The translations under genes and the position numbers were made by a program. The notes under the pieces were generated by a model. It was given only the letters and a program-made list of their open reading frames with translations. It was not told the DNA's origin and made no database searches. From the NCBI RefSeq assembly GCF_018257515.1, contig NZ_JAERJR010000002.1, positions 310,001-374,000 on the forward strand: a stretch of 64,000 nucleotides of DNA. The letters run 5' to 3'. The DNA comes from Tatumella sp. JGM118. Its GTDB lineage: Bacteria > Pseudomonadota > Gammaproteobacteria > Enterobacterales > Enterobacteriaceae. Within the stretch, counting starts at the first letter, position 1. Each line of letters starts with the position of its first letter. Positions 44,352 to 54,792 of this stretch are shown here, in pieces.

Positions 44352-45745
44352 CGTAATTTGTCTCCGAGTAAAAATTCCAACGCACTGTCCATACGGATGT
44401 GCGGGAGGGGCCGGTCACTGTCCATCACCGGCGGCCGGAAGGCTTCAAACCGGAAACCGCCCTCCTGCCAGAAAGCCTCCGACGGAAAACGGGACGGGAC
44501 ATCACCCGGATAGAATGTCAGCGGGCTGCCATCAGAAAGACGATGCCCCCGCAGCGCCGGATAGTTCTGCTGGTTATGTATCATGGTCCCCGCGCCGGTG
44601 GCTCTTACTGACGACAATGCCACACAGTCCATTTTAATGCCTTCAAAGGCGGCCTGCTGCCACGCCTCCTGCACCATCTGCCGTAGCAGGGAGACCAGAC
44701 TGGCATGCTGATCGGTGGTGATATGATCCGCTTTGGTGGCGGCAAACAGCAGTTTATCGATGACGGGAGAAAACAGACGACGCAGCAGTGTGCGTTGACC
44801 ATAGTGAAAACTTTGCATCAGTTGTGTCAGGGCCAGACGCATATCACTGAAGGCTTCGGGGCCGCTGTTCAGCGGCTGCAGACAATCCACCAGCACTATC
44901 TGACGATCGAATCTGACAAAATGTTCTTTATAAAACCGTTTAACCACATGCTGACAGTAATAGTGATACCGTGCCTGCAGCATGCCGTAATTGCTGCTTT
45001 TATCGGCCCTGCTCAGGGCCGCCCTGTCATCCTCCGCACGGACCGGCCAGGGAAAGAACTGTAGTGCCGGTGCGCCGGCCATCTCTCCCGGCATCACACA
45101 GCGTCCCGGCTGAATAAAATGTAACCCGTGGTGTTTGCAGTCGTGAAGATACGACGTCCAGGCGTGAGAAATATCCGCAAGCTGGTTCTCATCGGCCGGG
45201 GCAAAAGGATCCAGCGACGCCGTCAGTTCTCGCCATTTGGCCGCCAGCACTGCGCGTTCTCCGTGCAGCAATCCGGTCATCTGTTCTGACCAGCCAAAAT
45301 AGTCCTGTGCCAGCATCGGTAAATCCAGCAGCCACTCACCGGGGTAGTCGATAATTTCGAGATACAGCGTGGAGGTCTCTTTCAGGTAACGCAGCAACGA
45401 ATCCTGTGAGCGGTAACGCAGGGCAAGCCGCATTTCACTGATCCCGCGGGTCGGGGTTGGCCAGGCCGGCGGGGAATCGAATAGCTGTGCCAGCCCCCGG
45501 TCATAACTGAAACGGGCAATTCCCATATCGCGTTGAGGGACACGCCTGACTCCCAGCAGCCGTTCATCCCGGACCACGGAGAAAAGCGGCAATGCCGCAC
45601 CGTTATGAACATTAATTAACTGATTCACCAGAGAGGTGATAAAGGCGGTTTTTCCGCTACGGCTCAGGCCGGTAACGGCCAGCCGCAGGTGCTTATCCGC
45701 CCCGCGCTGTACCAGTGATGCAATCTCATTTTGCAGTCTCTTCAT
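44348..45745 (-). CDS. ycjX: YcjX, DUF463 P-loop ATPase/GTPase-like protein
   Basis: A 465-residue protein, the same length as E. coli YcjX. The Walker A motif GLSRSGKTA is near 25-33, and [22 protein letters not shown] and FAATKADH (G4-like) are family motifs. It is associated with the phage-shock response and cell-envelope stress. It starts 20 bp inside the end of pspD and ends overlapping ycjF, forming one transcription unit with pspABCD. Confidence 0.92.
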   Translation of the reverse strand: MKRLQNEIASLVQRGADKHLRLAVTGLSRSGKTAFITSLVNQLINVHNGAALPLFSVVRDERLLGVRRVPQRDMGIARFSYDRGLAQLFDSPPAWPTPTRGISEMRLALRYRSQDSLLRYLKETSTLYLEIIDYPGEWLLDLPMLAQDYFGWSEQMTGLLHGERAVLAAKWRELTASLDPFAPADENQLADISHAWTSYLHDCKHHGLHFIQPGRCVMPGEMAGAPALQFFPWPVRAEDDRAALSRADKSSNYGMLQARYHYYCQHVVKRFYKEHFVRFDRQIVLVDCLQPLNSGPEAFSDMRLALTQLMQSFHYGQRTLLRRLFSPVIDKLLFAATKADHITTDQHASLVSLLRQMVQEAWQQAAFEGIKMDCVALSSVRATGAGTMIHNQQNYPALRGHRLSDGSPLTFYPGDVPSRFPSEAFWQEGGFRFEAFRPPVMDSDRPLPHIRMDSALEFLLGDKLR

Positions 45746-45977
45746 GCTTTTCCCTGAATAGACGAGCCGACATTTTCTTCATTATTGCAGACAATGCCGG
45801 TTCCAGCACCATCGCCAGGACGATACGTACCGGCTTACGGGCCACGCGATTCAGCACCCGGGCACTGAGGCCGGCAGGGGTACGACTGATAGCGGTGATC
45901 AGGATAAATTTCACAGCCGACTTAAGTACAGGCACCATCCGGTGCCATGTTTTCCGCTGTCCGTTATCTTTCATCAT
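45726..45977 (-). CDS. pspD: PspD, peripheral membrane phage-shock protein
   Basis: An 83-residue basic protein with a hydrophobic core. FILITAISRTPAGLSA and VARKPVRIVLAMVLEPALS align with E. coli PspD (73 residues). The role is minor or unclear. Two ATG codons begin the frame (45977 and 45974). It lies 29 bp after pspC in the psp operon. Confidence 0.85.
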   Translation of the reverse strand: MMKDNGQRKTWHRMVPVLKSAVKFILITAISRTPAGLSARVLNRVARKPVRIVLAMVLEPALSAIMKKMSARLFREKHEETAK

Positions 45978-46006
45978 TAACCTCTTAACTGTTTACGGTG
46001 TCCCTT

Positions 46007-46369
46007 TTACAGTTGCCTGAAACGGCTGCGCACTGAAAAGGTTTCCGAGGTGACATAACGCTCTATATCACGTAAACGCCGTTCGTTGCTGCCGGCTTCG
46101 CTTTCCAGCGCCTCCAGCAAAGCCGAAGCATCCGCTGCTGCGGCATTCTCCCCGTCGGCCGAAGGTGGCCTTTTTTCCAGGAAGTACCCCAGCGAAAAAT
46201 AGACCACAACCGTGATCATGAACAGGCCGATAAATAAAGAAATGATGACCATGATGCGGATCAGTGTCACCGGAACATTCAGGTATTCACTCAGCCCGGC
46301 ACAGACCCCCATCAGTTTACCCCGCTGCGGGTCGCGCCATAATTTACGTGCTGACACACTCGGGTTCAT
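46007..46369 (-). CDS. pspC: PspC, inner-membrane phage-shock sensor
   Basis: A 120-residue protein with the PspC domain (LWRDPQRGKLMGVCAGLSEYLNVPVTLIRI), one main membrane helix, and a C-terminal helix ending RYVTSETFSVRSRFRQL, identical in pattern to E. coli. With PspB it binds PspA under membrane stress and frees PspF. I start it at 46369 because that ATG overlaps the pspB stop (ATGA) and fits family length; the frame extends five codons further. Confidence 0.93.
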   Translation of the reverse strand: MNPSVSARKLWRDPQRGKLMGVCAGLSEYLNVPVTLIRIMVIISLFIGLFMITVVVYFSLGYFLEKRPPSADGENAAAADASALLEALESEAGSNERRLRDIERYVTSETFSVRSRFRQL

Positions 46370-46590
46370 CGCGGCTGCCTCCACTGCGGATTTTCCGCAT
46401 CCAGGATCGCTTCCAGGGCATCAATACGCTCACGCATACGCCGGACATCCTGCGTAGCCTGTTGCAAACGATCCATCTCCTGTGAGGAGAGTTGATTGCC
46501 CCGGTTGTTGTAATGCAGCCATAACCAGACCGGGGCCACAAAAAGTACAAAGATGGTGAGTGGAACCATAAAAAGAATGACGGCGCTCAT
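46366..46590 (-). CDS. pspB: PspB, inner-membrane phage-shock protein
   Basis: A 74-residue protein, the same length as E. coli PspB. The N-terminal membrane helix (about 3-25) is followed by a cytoplasmic helical segment with a leucine-zipper-like pattern (MDRLQQATQDVRRMRERIDALEAIL). It partners PspC and is coupled to it by a 4-bp overlap. It lies 48 bp after pspA. Confidence 0.95.
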   Translation of the reverse strand: MSAVILFMVPLTIFVLFVAPVWLWLHYNNRGNQLSSQEMDRLQQATQDVRRMRERIDALEAILDAENPQWRQPR

Positions 46591-46638
46591 GAGTTCTCCT
46601 TACTGAGTCGCATTAAGACAGAAGACCATGACCTGGCA

Positions 46639-47310
46639 TTACTGCCCGTCAGTGCGCTGCATTTTTTCTTTCAGTGCCGCGAGTTGCTGGCTTATCTCAT
46701 CATCCGTTTTCAGGCTGGCAAACTGGCTTTCCAGCGATTGGGGTTTTCCGAAACGCTGACTTTCGGCTTCGGCTTCCATATGGTCAATTTTGCGCTCAAA
46801 CGATTCAAAGCGTGCCATTGCCTGATCCATTTTACCGTTATCCAGCTGGCGACGCACATCCCGGGAGGCTGAAGCCGCTTGATGACGTAATGTCAGCGCC
46901 TGCTGACGGGCACGGGTTTCGGTCAGTTTATTCTCAAGTTCGGTGATCTCGGATTTCATCCGGCTCAGGCTTTCTTCCGTCTGTGCGATTTCCTGCTGCA
47001 ACGCCTCAATGACGCCGCTGAGCTTTTGCTTTTCCTGCAGAGCGGCACGGGCCAGTTCTTCTTTGTCTTTACGGATAGCCAGTTCTGCTTTTTCCTGCCA
47101 CTCCTGTGACTGAAGCGTGGCCTGCTCAATGCGGCGACTCAGCTGCTTTTTCTCTGCCAGCGACCGCGCGGAGGTGGTACGGACCTCAATCAGAGTGTCT
47201 TCCATTTCCTGGATCATCAAACGTACCATTTTTTGCGGGTCTTCGGCCCGTTCCAGTAACGAATTGATGTTGGCATTCACGATGTCGGTAAAGCGCGAAA
47301 AAATACCCAT
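46639..47310 (-). CDS. pspA: PspA, membrane-stress effector and PspF inhibitor
   Basis: A 223-residue coiled-coil protein of the PspA/IM30/ESCRT-III superfamily. It opens [32 protein letters not shown] and is heptad-rich throughout. It holds PspF inactive at rest and forms membrane-protecting oligomers under stress. GGAGG lies before the ATG. It is the first gene of pspABCD-ycjXF, transcribed from the sigma-54 promoter at 47410. Confidence 0.97.
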   Translation of the reverse strand: MGIFSRFTDIVNANINSLLERAEDPQKMVRLMIQEMEDTLIEVRTTSARSLAEKKQLSRRIEQATLQSQEWQEKAELAIRKDKEELARAALQEKQKLSGVIEALQQEIAQTEESLSRMKSEITELENKLTETRARQQALTLRHQAASASRDVRRQLDNGKMDQAMARFESFERKIDHMEAEAESQRFGKPQSLESQFASLKTDDEISQQLAALKEKMQRTDGQ

Positions 47311-47350
47311 AAAGATCCTCCTGAAGCTGCCGGGGTTCCCGGCGATAATG

Positions 47351-47389
47351 GTTTACACAAATGGTTTACACAAAGGGTTTACACAAAAA
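47351..47389 (-). repeat. Three 13-bp direct repeats in the pspA leader
   Basis: Units at 47351, 47364 and 47377 share GTTTACACAAA on the plus strand and follow each other exactly. They lie between the sigma-54 promoter and pspA, thus in the 5' leader, where each reads TTTGTGTAAAC. Confidence 0.85.
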
Positions 47390-47394
47390 GACAA

Positions 47395-47410
47395 AGCAAG
47401 TGGCGTGCCA
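47395..47410 (-). promoter_or_regulatory. Sigma-54 promoter of the psp operon
   Basis: Read leftward the sequence is TGGCAC-N5-TTGCT, a perfect match to the -24/-12 consensus TGGCAC-N5-TTGCW. The start would be about 12 bp downstream near 47384, giving a leader of about 75 nt. The AT-rich stretch 47411-47455 between it and pspF is where IHF and PspF sites are expected. Confidence 0.9.
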
Positions 47411-47507
47411 GTTTTTAATATTTTGTTTTTAAAGGCTTTATTTTTATTGCCCTGCGTGACCTGGCCTGTAGAATGGTGTTATTCATCACTAATTGGTTAA
47501 ATTCATC

Positions 47508-48512
47508 ATGGAACAACGGGATCCTTTGCTGGGAGAAGCGAATAATTTTCTCGCTATGCTTGAGCAGGTTTCTGCGCTGGCGGCATTGAATAAACCGGTA
47601 CTGGTCATAGGCGAGCGTGGGACCGGGAAGGAACTGATTGCCAGCCGTCTTCATTACCTGTCTCCGCGCTGGGATGGCCCTTTTATTTCTCTTAACTGCG
47701 CGGCACTCAACGAGAACCTGCTGGACTCGGAACTGTTTGGTCATGAGGCCGGGGCTTTTACCGGTGCCCGCACCCGCCATCTGGGCCGGTTTGAGCGGGC
47801 TGATGGCGGCACCCTGTTCCTGGATGAACTCGCCACCGCACCGATGCTGGTACAGGAAAAATTGCTGAGGGTGATTGAATACGGCCAGCTGGAACGCGTC
47901 GGCGGCAGTCAGCCATTACAGGTCAATGTCAGACTGATTTGCGCAACCAACGAGGATCTGCCGGCCCGTGCCGCCCGTGGTCAGTTCCGTGCCGATCTGC
48001 TGGACCGTCTGGCCTTCGATGTGGTGAATATTCCCCCGCTTCGTCAGCGGCAGTCCGATATCCTGCTGCTCGGTGAGCAATTTGCTATCCAGATGTGTCG
48101 GGAGCTTGAGCTGCCTCTGTTCCCGGGGTTTACCGCGAAAGCCCGTCAGCAGTTGCTGGACTGGCACTGGCCGGGCAATGTGCGTGAACTGAAAAATGTG
48201 ATTGAGCGCTCCGTCTACCGCCACCATTCCAGTGATGAGATGCTTGACCGGATTATTTTCAATCCGTTCCGCCCCGACTTCTCTCCGGGCGATGAGCAGA
48301 AAAGTGTTCCGGAAAGCCCGCCGCCGTTCAGCGCCGAACCTGAATTGCCGCTTGATCTCAGGGGATGGCAGCACCAACAGGAATGTGCGCTGGTCGAATA
48401 CAGCCTGCGAACACATCACTTTCATCAGCGTAAAGCTGCCGAAGCTCTTGGCCTGACGTACCACCAGCTGCGCGCCTTGATAAAAAAACATCAGATAGCG
48501 GTCAGTCGCTGA
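47508..48512 (+). CDS. pspF: PspF, sigma-54 enhancer-binding activator
   Basis: A 334-residue AAA+ activator without a receiver domain. The Walker A motif GERGTGKE is at 35-42, the GAFTGA sigma-54 contact loop at 82-87, Walker B LFLDEL follows, and the C-terminal Fis-type helix-turn-helix contains RKAAEALGLTYHQLRALIKKHQI. The ATG at 47508 aligns with the E. coli start; an earlier TTG at 47493 is in frame. It is divergent from pspA, which it activates, and is inhibited by PspA. Confidence 0.96.
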   Translation: MEQRDPLLGEANNFLAMLEQVSALAALNKPVLVIGERGTGKELIASRLHYLSPRWDGPFISLNCAALNENLLDSELFGHEAGAFTGARTRHLGRFERADGGTLFLDELATAPMLVQEKLLRVIEYGQLERVGGSQPLQVNVRLICATNEDLPARAARGQFRADLLDRLAFDVVNIPPLRQRQSDILLLGEQFAIQMCRELELPLFPGFTAKARQQLLDWHWPGNVRELKNVIERSVYRHHSSDEMLDRIIFNPFRPDFSPGDEQKSVPESPPPFSAEPELPLDLRGWQHQQECALVEYSLRTHHFHQRKAAEALGLTYHQLRALIKKHQIAVSR

Positions 48513-48956
48513 GGCGGCGGGAAAGACCCGTTTTCCCCGTCCGGTTCCGGGTTTCCTGAGACTTCGCCGGGCAGCACACCGCCTGAAGGCCGGTTGCCGT
48601 CAGGAATGTCAGCGCCACCGCAGCAGGATACGTCTGACCTCTGCTCCTTCCGCCCCTGCGTTGCGGATGCTGATACCACACCGCTGCGGCCTGCCGGTCA
48701 CGGCCTCGTTCCACTGATGTCACCGGCCCCGGCCTGACACCGGAGACTGTCTGCAGGTAAACCGGGTCGTTTATCGCGTCCGGGACAGAGAACGCCTCAG
48801 TCAACGGCCAGGCACCCGAGACCGTTGTGAGGCAGCTCCCGGGTGATCACTGCGCGGTATCAGGCGGCAGGACTCCCCTGCAGTCAACACTAAAGTTGGG
48901 GTCCCTGCCGGGTTTACGGTACACTTCAGATAATCTGTAAATAATCTTTGAGTACT
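48513..48956. other. Gene-free region between pspF and sapA
   Basis: This 444-bp GC-rich stretch contains only minus-strand frames with no homology that I recognise and low-complexity Arg/Gly/Pro content. GTTTACGG...TCAGATAATCT at 48911-48939 may be the sapA promoter. No hairpin with a T-run follows pspF. Confidence 0.5.
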
Positions 48957-50585
48957 ATGCTGAAATTATATTCCGCGTTGTGTCTTGCCGTTGCTCTGAT
49001 CAGTAACACTGCCTCTGCGTCAGTGGCACCTGATATCCGGCAGAATGGCTTCGTTTACTGTGTAAACGGGGTACTGAATACCTTTAACCCACAATTAGCC
49101 AGTAGCGGGCTGACCGTCGATACTCTGGCGGCCCAGTTATATGACAGTTTGCTGGGGGTGGATCCCTATACCTACCGTCTGACGCCGGAACTGGCTTCCG
49201 GATGGGAAGTAAAGGATAACGGCGCGACCTATATTTTCCATCTGCGTCACCACGTCAGCTTCCAGAAAACGGCCTGGTTCACCCCCCACCGGGCAGTGGA
49301 TGCGGATGATGTTGTGTTCAGCTTCTCACGGATGTTTGACCGCAACAGCCCGTGGCATGATATTGGCGGTGGCAGTTATCCCTATTTTGACAGCCTGAAG
49401 TTTCCTGATAACGTCCGCAGTATCAGAAAACTGGATAATTATACCGTTGAAATACAGCTGGCACAGCCGGATGCGTCTTTCCTCTGGCATATCGCCACCC
49501 ATTACGCCCCGGTACTGTCCAAAGAATATGCCGACCAGCTCACGGCCAGCGGCCACGAAGAACAAATGGATCGTCAGCCGGTAGGCACCGGGCCTTTCCA
49601 GCTGAGTGAATATCATTCCGGACAATTTATTCGCCTGGCCCGTAACCCGGATTACTGGAAGGGCATTCCCCGCATGCAGCAGGTGGTGATCGATATCGGT
49701 GCGGGTGGTACGGGGCGTTTATCCAAACTGCTGACCGGTGAATGTGATGTGCTGGCCTATCCTGCCGCCAGTCAGCTGACCATTCTGCGGGATGACCCGC
49801 GCCTGCGAATGACACTACGTCCGGGGATGAATATCGCTTATCTGGCGTTCAATACCCGTAAACCGCCGCTGGATAATCCCGACGTCAGAAAGGCACTGGC
49901 GCTGGCCATTAATAATGACCGGCTGATGTCTTCGGTTTATTACGGTACTGCAGAGACCGCAGCCTCTATTCTGCCCCGGGCCTCCTGGGCTTATGACAGC
50001 CAGTCTGTCGTCTCCGATTATAATCCGGCTAAAGCGATGCAGGCCCTGAAGCAACTGAACGTGCACGATCTGCACCTGAGATTAATGGTGCCGACCGCCT
50101 CCCAGCCCTGGAACCCCAGCCCGCTGAAAACAGCGGAACTCATCCAGGCCGATTTGGGGCGTATCGGAGTGACGGTCAGCATCGTTCCGGTAGAGGGACG
50201 CTTTCAGGAGGCGCAGTTAATGTCGCTTAACCACGATCTGACACTGGCAGGCTGGTCCACCGACAGTAATGACCCGGACAGTTTTTTCCGCCCGCTACTC
50301 AGTTGTGCGGCGATAAGCTCTGCCACCAATTATGCCCACTGGTGTGACCCGGCCTTTGATACGCTCCTCCATCAGGCATTAACATCACAGCAATTGTCGG
50401 AGCGGATCGACAGTTATGCGCAGGCACAACAGATGCTGACCGCACAACTCCCGGTACTGCCGCTGGCCTCTTCCCTGCGGTTACAGGCCTACCGTTATGA
50501 TATTAAAGGGCTGGTCCTCAGTCCGTTTGGTAATACCTCCTTCGCCGGCGTCTATCGCGATGACTCTGAGGATAACGCTCCATGA
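48957..50585 (+). CDS. sapA: SapA, periplasmic peptide-binding protein
   Basis: A 542-residue solute-binding protein of the OppA/DppA fold with a signal peptide (to about residue 22). [37 protein letters not shown] and [14 protein letters not shown] match enterobacterial SapA. SapA binds antimicrobial peptides and heme-like ligands for import by SapBCDF, and its operon supports antimicrobial-peptide resistance. The ATG at 48957 is preferred over the in-frame TTG at 48948. It overlaps sapB by 4 bp. Confidence 0.94.
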   Translation: MLKLYSALCLAVALISNTASASVAPDIRQNGFVYCVNGVLNTFNPQLASSGLTVDTLAAQLYDSLLGVDPYTYRLTPELASGWEVKDNGATYIFHLRHHVSFQKTAWFTPHRAVDADDVVFSFSRMFDRNSPWHDIGGGSYPYFDSLKFPDNVRSIRKLDNYTVEIQLAQPDASFLWHIATHYAPVLSKEYADQLTASGHEEQMDRQPVGTGPFQLSEYHSGQFIRLARNPDYWKGIPRMQQVVIDIGAGGTGRLSKLLTGECDVLAYPAASQLTILRDDPRLRMTLRPGMNIAYLAFNTRKPPLDNPDVRKALALAINNDRLMSSVYYGTAETAASILPRASWAYDSQSVVSDYNPAKAMQALKQLNVHDLHLRLMVPTASQPWNPSPLKTAELIQADLGRIGVTVSIVPVEGRFQEAQLMSLNHDLTLAGWSTDSNDPDSFFRPLLSCAAISSATNYAHWCDPAFDTLLHQALTSQQLSERIDSYAQAQQMLTAQLPVLPLASSLRLQAYRYDIKGLVLSPFGNTSFAGVYRDDSEDNAP

Positions 50586-51547
50586 TTATTTTTATTCTGC
50601 GCCGCCTGGTCCTGCTGGTGATCACGCTGTTTCTGCTGTCACTGGTCGCTTTCAGCCTGAGTTATTTTACCCCGCACGCGCCTCTGGAAGGCGCTTCCCC
50701 GGGCGATGCCTGGTGGTTCTGGTTCAGGAGTATGCTGCAACTGGATTTTGGCGTGTCCAGCGTCAACAGTCAGCCCATCACTGACCAGCTTAAAGAAGTG
50801 GTTCCGGCCACCCTTGAACTCTGCGTACTGGCTTTTCTGCTGGCACTGCTGCTGGGGATCCCGCTCGGCATCACCGCGGCGGTAATGCGTAATAAGTGGC
50901 AGGATAAACTGATCAGTGCCCTCGCCTTAGTGGGATTTTCTGTGCCTGTGTTCTGGCTGGCCCTGTTGCTGACCCTGTTCTTCTCACTGACCCTCGGCTG
51001 GCTGCCGGTATCGGGACGGCTGGATCTGCTCTATCCTCTGCAGCATGTCACCGGCTTTGTGCTGATCGATGCCTGGCTGTCGGATTCCCCCTGGCGGCAT
51101 GAAATGTTGCTGAATATTCTCTGCCACCTGATTTTACCGGTAGTGACCCTGGCGGTAGCGCCGATGACAGAAGTGATCCGGCTTATCCGTAACAGTACCC
51201 TGGAGGTGCTGGATAAGAACTACGTAAAAGCCGCAGTGACCCGCGGTCTGTCACGGGTGACGGTGATCCGCCGGCATGTCCTGCACAATGCGTTGCCACC
51301 GGTGATCCCTCACCTGGGTCTGCAGTTTTCTACCATGCTGACACTGACGATGATCACTGAGGTGGTGTTTAACTGGCCGGGTCTGGGTCACTGGCTGATC
51401 GGGGCAATTCGTCAGCAGGATTATGCGGCGATTTCTGCCGGCGTCATGGTGATCGGCACCATGGTGATGCTGGTCAATGTGCTGTCCGATATTCTCGGCG
51501 CGGCACTGAACCCGCTGAAACACAAGGAATGGTACGCACTGCGTTAA
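50582..51547 (+). CDS. sapB: SapB, peptide ABC transporter permease
   Basis: A 321-residue permease with six predicted membrane segments and the OppB-type EAA loop ([44 protein letters not shown]). It pairs with SapC to form the channel. ATGA overlap with sapA indicates coupling. The usual immediate successor sapC is displaced by 1.36 kb. Confidence 0.95.
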   Translation: MIIFILRRLVLLVITLFLLSLVAFSLSYFTPHAPLEGASPGDAWWFWFRSMLQLDFGVSSVNSQPITDQLKEVVPATLELCVLAFLLALLLGIPLGITAAVMRNKWQDKLISALALVGFSVPVFWLALLLTLFFSLTLGWLPVSGRLDLLYPLQHVTGFVLIDAWLSDSPWRHEMLLNILCHLILPVVTLAVAPMTEVIRLIRNSTLEVLDKNYVKAAVTRGLSRVTVIRRHVLHNALPPVIPHLGLQFSTMLTLTMITEVVFNWPGLGHWLIGAIRQQDYAAISAGVMVIGTMVMLVNVLSDILGAALNPLKHKEWYALR

Positions 51548-52008
51548 CACGGAGTGTGGCGGACGACGTATGACGGGAAAAAGCGTCAGGTATTGCTCTC
51601 CATGCGACAAGTGAAACGGCGGAGTGGTCTTACCTCCTGCGGCACAATTGAGGGGGTTATGACCGGCAGTAAGACGTCTCCCGGGAGGGGTTACGATCTT
51701 TACCGGTTCTGCTATTTTTGCTCTGACATTCCTTCTGCTACGGCCATCTGAACCTGCAACTCAAGGTCAGATCGATATCCGGAAAAAGCGGCGGGGCGGG
51801 TTTATCATGCGAACGCGATGCGGGAGATTTTGTGGATAATGCGTTGCTTATTGTATGCAGCATCGTCCTCTGGCGGGCTACCTGGTGGCGATTCGCTGAA
51901 TAAAAAAGAGAGTTAATAAAAAGATAAAGTAAACCGGGCTATGCCCGGTCACGCTTCCCGGGCACGGCCTTTCCGGCGGTCAGGGAATAAAATGTTCCCG
52001 TCACAGGG
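51548..52008. other. Non-coding spacer after sapB, with terminator for the antisense lipoprotein gene
   Basis: No gene is recognisable in 51548-51930. At 51933-51949 a perfect hairpin (ACCGGGC / GCCCGGT, 3-base loop) is followed, read leftward, by TTACTTTATCTTTTT. It fits an intrinsic terminator for the minus-strand lipoprotein gene that ends at 52009. It could also stop transcription arriving from sapB. Confidence 0.6.
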
Positions 52009-52500
52009 TTATTCCGGGTTGCTGAGACAACGATTGAGATCAGCACTGACATTATTGAATGTCCCGACGACCTGTGCCGGGTTTGCCGTTACCCAGGCAC
52101 CGGATGTGGCTGATTTATCATCTTCAGGGGTCTGAGTAATCCGGCTGAAAACATAATGACGTTGTGACGCTGTCTCTGACACCTGCAGGGTAAAATTCAC
52201 CACAAACGGCACTGGTGAACCCATCCGGTTGACGGTGTAAGTTGTCTGACCGCTGTAGCCGTCAGCGGCCGGGACGAGACTCTGTGCGGCGTGGGTGGCC
52301 AGTACACACTGTCTGAGTTTCTCCGTGCTCAGAGGGCTGCCTGCCGACAGGGGGAAAGATTTGATGTATCCATACTGATTGCTATTGTCTGTGTAGACGC
52401 CCTTGATGGCAGTCACTGCCGCAGACTCAGGATGGTCGGACATACTGCAGCCGGACAGGAGTACCCCGACCAGTAATACCAGACCTGCTTTCTTATTCAT
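52009..52500 (-). CDS. Lipoprotein of unknown function inserted in the sap operon
   Basis: A 163-residue protein with a type II signal peptide, lipobox LLSGC (about 15-19), and Ser at +2, which favours the outer membrane. The mature part has no domain I recognise; two cysteines (CVLATHAAQ and the C-terminal NRCLSNPE) could pair. GGGAGG lies 8 bases before the ATG and a hairpin terminator follows, so it looks like a complete independent gene. It runs opposite to sapB and sapC and separates them, unlike E. coli and Salmonella, where sapABCDF is continuous. Confidence 0.75.
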   Translation of the reverse strand: MNKKAGLVLLVGVLLSGCSMSDHPESAAVTAIKGVYTDNSNQYGYIKSFPLSAGSPLSTEKLRQCVLATHAAQSLVPAADGYSGQTTYTVNRMGSPVPFVVNFTLQVSETASQRHYVFSRITQTPEDDKSATSGAWVTANPAQVVGTFNNVSADLNRCLSNPE

Positions 52501-52905
52501 GGTGCTGCCTCCCTGACAAATGTGTTTTCAATCTTAATGGGAAATGAAAGGCAGTAAAAGAACAACGCTGCAGCCTGTTACAATTACACGGGTTTTCACA
52601 ACATCGCTTACACGGTGCGCACAAAAACCGGTTATGCGCAGGATGCAATGATGAGCGCCCGGGCGGGCCTTGCATAATATTGTGAATTCAACGGATAATC
52701 CCGCCTTCCCCGGCACGGCACTGACCGGCAGCTCACCGGTCACTGTCACGCATTGCAGGCCGGCGGAGGCTAACGCCCCGGGCCGGCAGATCCGCTGCCG
52801 GCAGTATTGAATCAAAATAAAAAGTTATTAAGCTATGAGCCAGCGTAACGCGCTGATAATTTAAAGCGATATTACATATGTTAAGAAGAAGCAAAGCAGG
52901 TATTT
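52501..52905. other. Intergenic region between the lipoprotein gene and sapC
   Basis: This 405-bp gap must hold promoters for the divergent lipoprotein gene and for sapC-D-F. A perfect 8-bp hairpin (GCCGGCAG / CTGCCGGC) sits at 52782-52802. The following stretch to 52900 is AT-rich (AAAATAAAAAGTTATTAAGC) and a likely sapC promoter region. No gene is seen. Confidence 0.5.
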
Positions 52906-53796
52906 ATGCCCATTGATAATGTCTATCAGGAAAAACGACTGCCTGGCGCCTTCCGTCAAGCCTGGGGGAAGTTTTACCATGACACGTCGGCCATGGTCGG
53001 GCTGTATGGCTTTGCCGCATTGATCTTTCTTTGCCTGTTTGGTGGCCTGCTGGCCCCTTACGGCGTTGATCAGCAATTTATGGGATACCAGTTACTGCCG
53101 CCTTCCTGGTCGCGGTACGGCGACGTCTCTTTCTTCCTCGGTACCGATGATCTTGGCCGGGATGTACTGAGCCGTTTACTGAGCGGTATCACGCCCACCG
53201 TCGGCAGTGCGCTGCTGGTCACCCTGTTTTCCGGGGTCTGCGCGCTGCTGCCCGGTATTCTTGCCGGGCTGACCCACGGTCTTCGCTCCGCCTTACTGAA
53301 CCATATTCTCGATACCTTACTGTCGATCCCTTCCATGCTGCTGGCGATTATTGTGGTAGCCTTCGCCGGTCCCGGCCTGTTCCATGCCCTGGTAGCGGTC
53401 TGGCTGGCGTTGATGCCGCGGCTTATCCGCGCTATTTATATCGCCATCCACGAACAGATGGATAAGGAATATGTCATCGCGGCCAGACTGGATGGTGCCA
53501 GCCCTTTTATTCTGCTGCGTGATACCATTTTTCCGAATGTACTGCCCTCCGTGATCAGTGAGCTGACCCGGGCGCTGTCGATGGCCATTCTTGATATTGC
53601 GGCTCTGGGTTTTTTAGGCCTCGGTGCACAGTTACCCTCACCGGAGTGGGGAGCCATGCTGGGGGATTCGCTGGAGCTGATTTATGTGGCTCCCTGGACG
53701 GTCATGCTGCCCGGGCTGATGCTGATGCTTGCGGTGCTGATTATTAATTTATTCGGGGATGGCGTCCGCCGTGCCATTGAGGCTGGGGTAAAATAA
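52906..53796 (+). CDS. sapC: SapC, peptide ABC transporter permease
   Basis: A 296-residue permease (same length as E. coli SapC) with six membrane segments and the EAA loop [32 protein letters not shown]. It starts [14 protein letters not shown] against E. coli MPYDSVYSEKRPPG, so the 5' end is intact despite the insertion upstream. Its TAA overlaps the sapD ATG by one base (TAATG). Confidence 0.95.
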   Translation: MPIDNVYQEKRLPGAFRQAWGKFYHDTSAMVGLYGFAALIFLCLFGGLLAPYGVDQQFMGYQLLPPSWSRYGDVSFFLGTDDLGRDVLSRLLSGITPTVGSALLVTLFSGVCALLPGILAGLTHGLRSALLNHILDTLLSIPSMLLAIIVVAFAGPGLFHALVAVWLALMPRLIRAIYIAIHEQMDKEYVIAARLDGASPFILLRDTIFPNVLPSVISELTRALSMAILDIAALGFLGLGAQLPSPEWGAMLGDSLELIYVAPWTVMLPGLMLMLAVLIINLFGDGVRRAIEAGVK

Positions 53797-54788
53797 TGCC
53801 ATTACTGGATATCCGTAACCTGACCATTGAGTTCTTCTCGTCCGAAGGCCCGGTGAAAGCGGTCGACCGTATTAATCTGACCCTGACAGAAGGCGAGATC
53901 CGCGGCCTGGTCGGCGAGTCCGGCTCCGGGAAGAGCCTGATAGCCAAAGCTATCTGCGGTGTCACTTCCGATAATTGGCGGGTGACCGCCGACCGGATGC
54001 GCTTTAATGATATCGATCTGTTGCGCCTTTCTCCCCGCGAGCGCAGAAAAATCATCGGCCATAATATCTCGATGATTTTTCAGGAACCTCAGTCCTGTCT
54101 GGACCCGTCTGAAAGTATTGGCCGTCAGCTGATGCAGGCCATCCCCCGCTGGACCTTTAAAGGGCGCTGGTACCGGCGTTTCTGGTTCTGGCGTAAAAAG
54201 CGCGCCATAGAGTTACTGCACAGGGTCGGTATTAAAGATCACAAAGATATCATGCGCAGTTTTCCCTATGAGCTGACAGAAGGTGAATGTCAGAAAGCCA
54301 TGATCGCCATCGCGCTGGCCACCAAACCGCGCCTGCTGATTGCCGATGAACCGACCAATGCCATGGAGCCGACCACCCAGGCACAGATATTCAGGCTGCT
54401 CAGCCGGCTGAACCAGAATAACAACACGACCATTCTGCTGATAAGCCATGACCTGCGTACCCTGGGCCAGTGGGCGAACCGGATTAATGTGATGTACTGC
54501 GGACAAACCGTCGAAACGGCCGTCAGTGAGGAGCTGATCTCTGCCCCTCATCATCCCTACACTCAGGCGCTGATCCGCTCGATGCCCGATTTCGGGCGTT
54601 CACTGCCGCATAAGAGCCGGCTGAACACCCTGTCCGGTGCGATACCCTCGCTGGAACATCTGCCAATGGGCTGCCGGCTCGGTCCACGCTGCCCTTATGC
54701 ACAGCGCAAATGTATCGAAGCCCCGGCACTGACCGGTACCAAAAGCCACAAATACGCCTGTCACTTTCCATTAAATAAAGAGCTGTAG
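53796..54788 (+). CDS. sapD: SapD, peptide ABC transporter ATPase
   Basis: A 330-residue ABC ATPase, the same length as E. coli. Walker A GESGSGKS is at 40-47 and Walker [14 protein letters not shown] follows. The signature is degenerate (LTEGECQK in place of LSGGQ), as is normal for SapD. The C-terminal oligopeptide-transporter tail has [15 protein letters not shown]. It also supports Trk potassium uptake in E. coli. sapF follows after 4 bp. Confidence 0.95.
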   Translation: MPLLDIRNLTIEFFSSEGPVKAVDRINLTLTEGEIRGLVGESGSGKSLIAKAICGVTSDNWRVTADRMRFNDIDLLRLSPRERRKIIGHNISMIFQEPQSCLDPSESIGRQLMQAIPRWTFKGRWYRRFWFWRKKRAIELLHRVGIKDHKDIMRSFPYELTEGECQKAMIAIALATKPRLLIADEPTNAMEPTTQAQIFRLLSRLNQNNNTTILLISHDLRTLGQWANRINVMYCGQTVETAVSEELISAPHHPYTQALIRSMPDFGRSLPHKSRLNTLSGAIPSLEHLPMGCRLGPRCPYAQRKCIEAPALTGTKSHKYACHFPLNKEL

Positions 54789-54792
54789 TTCC

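Noticed and set aside
48502-48804. 100-codon minus-strand frame between pspF and sapA
   Set aside because: Low-complexity composition, no ribosome site, no recognised homology.
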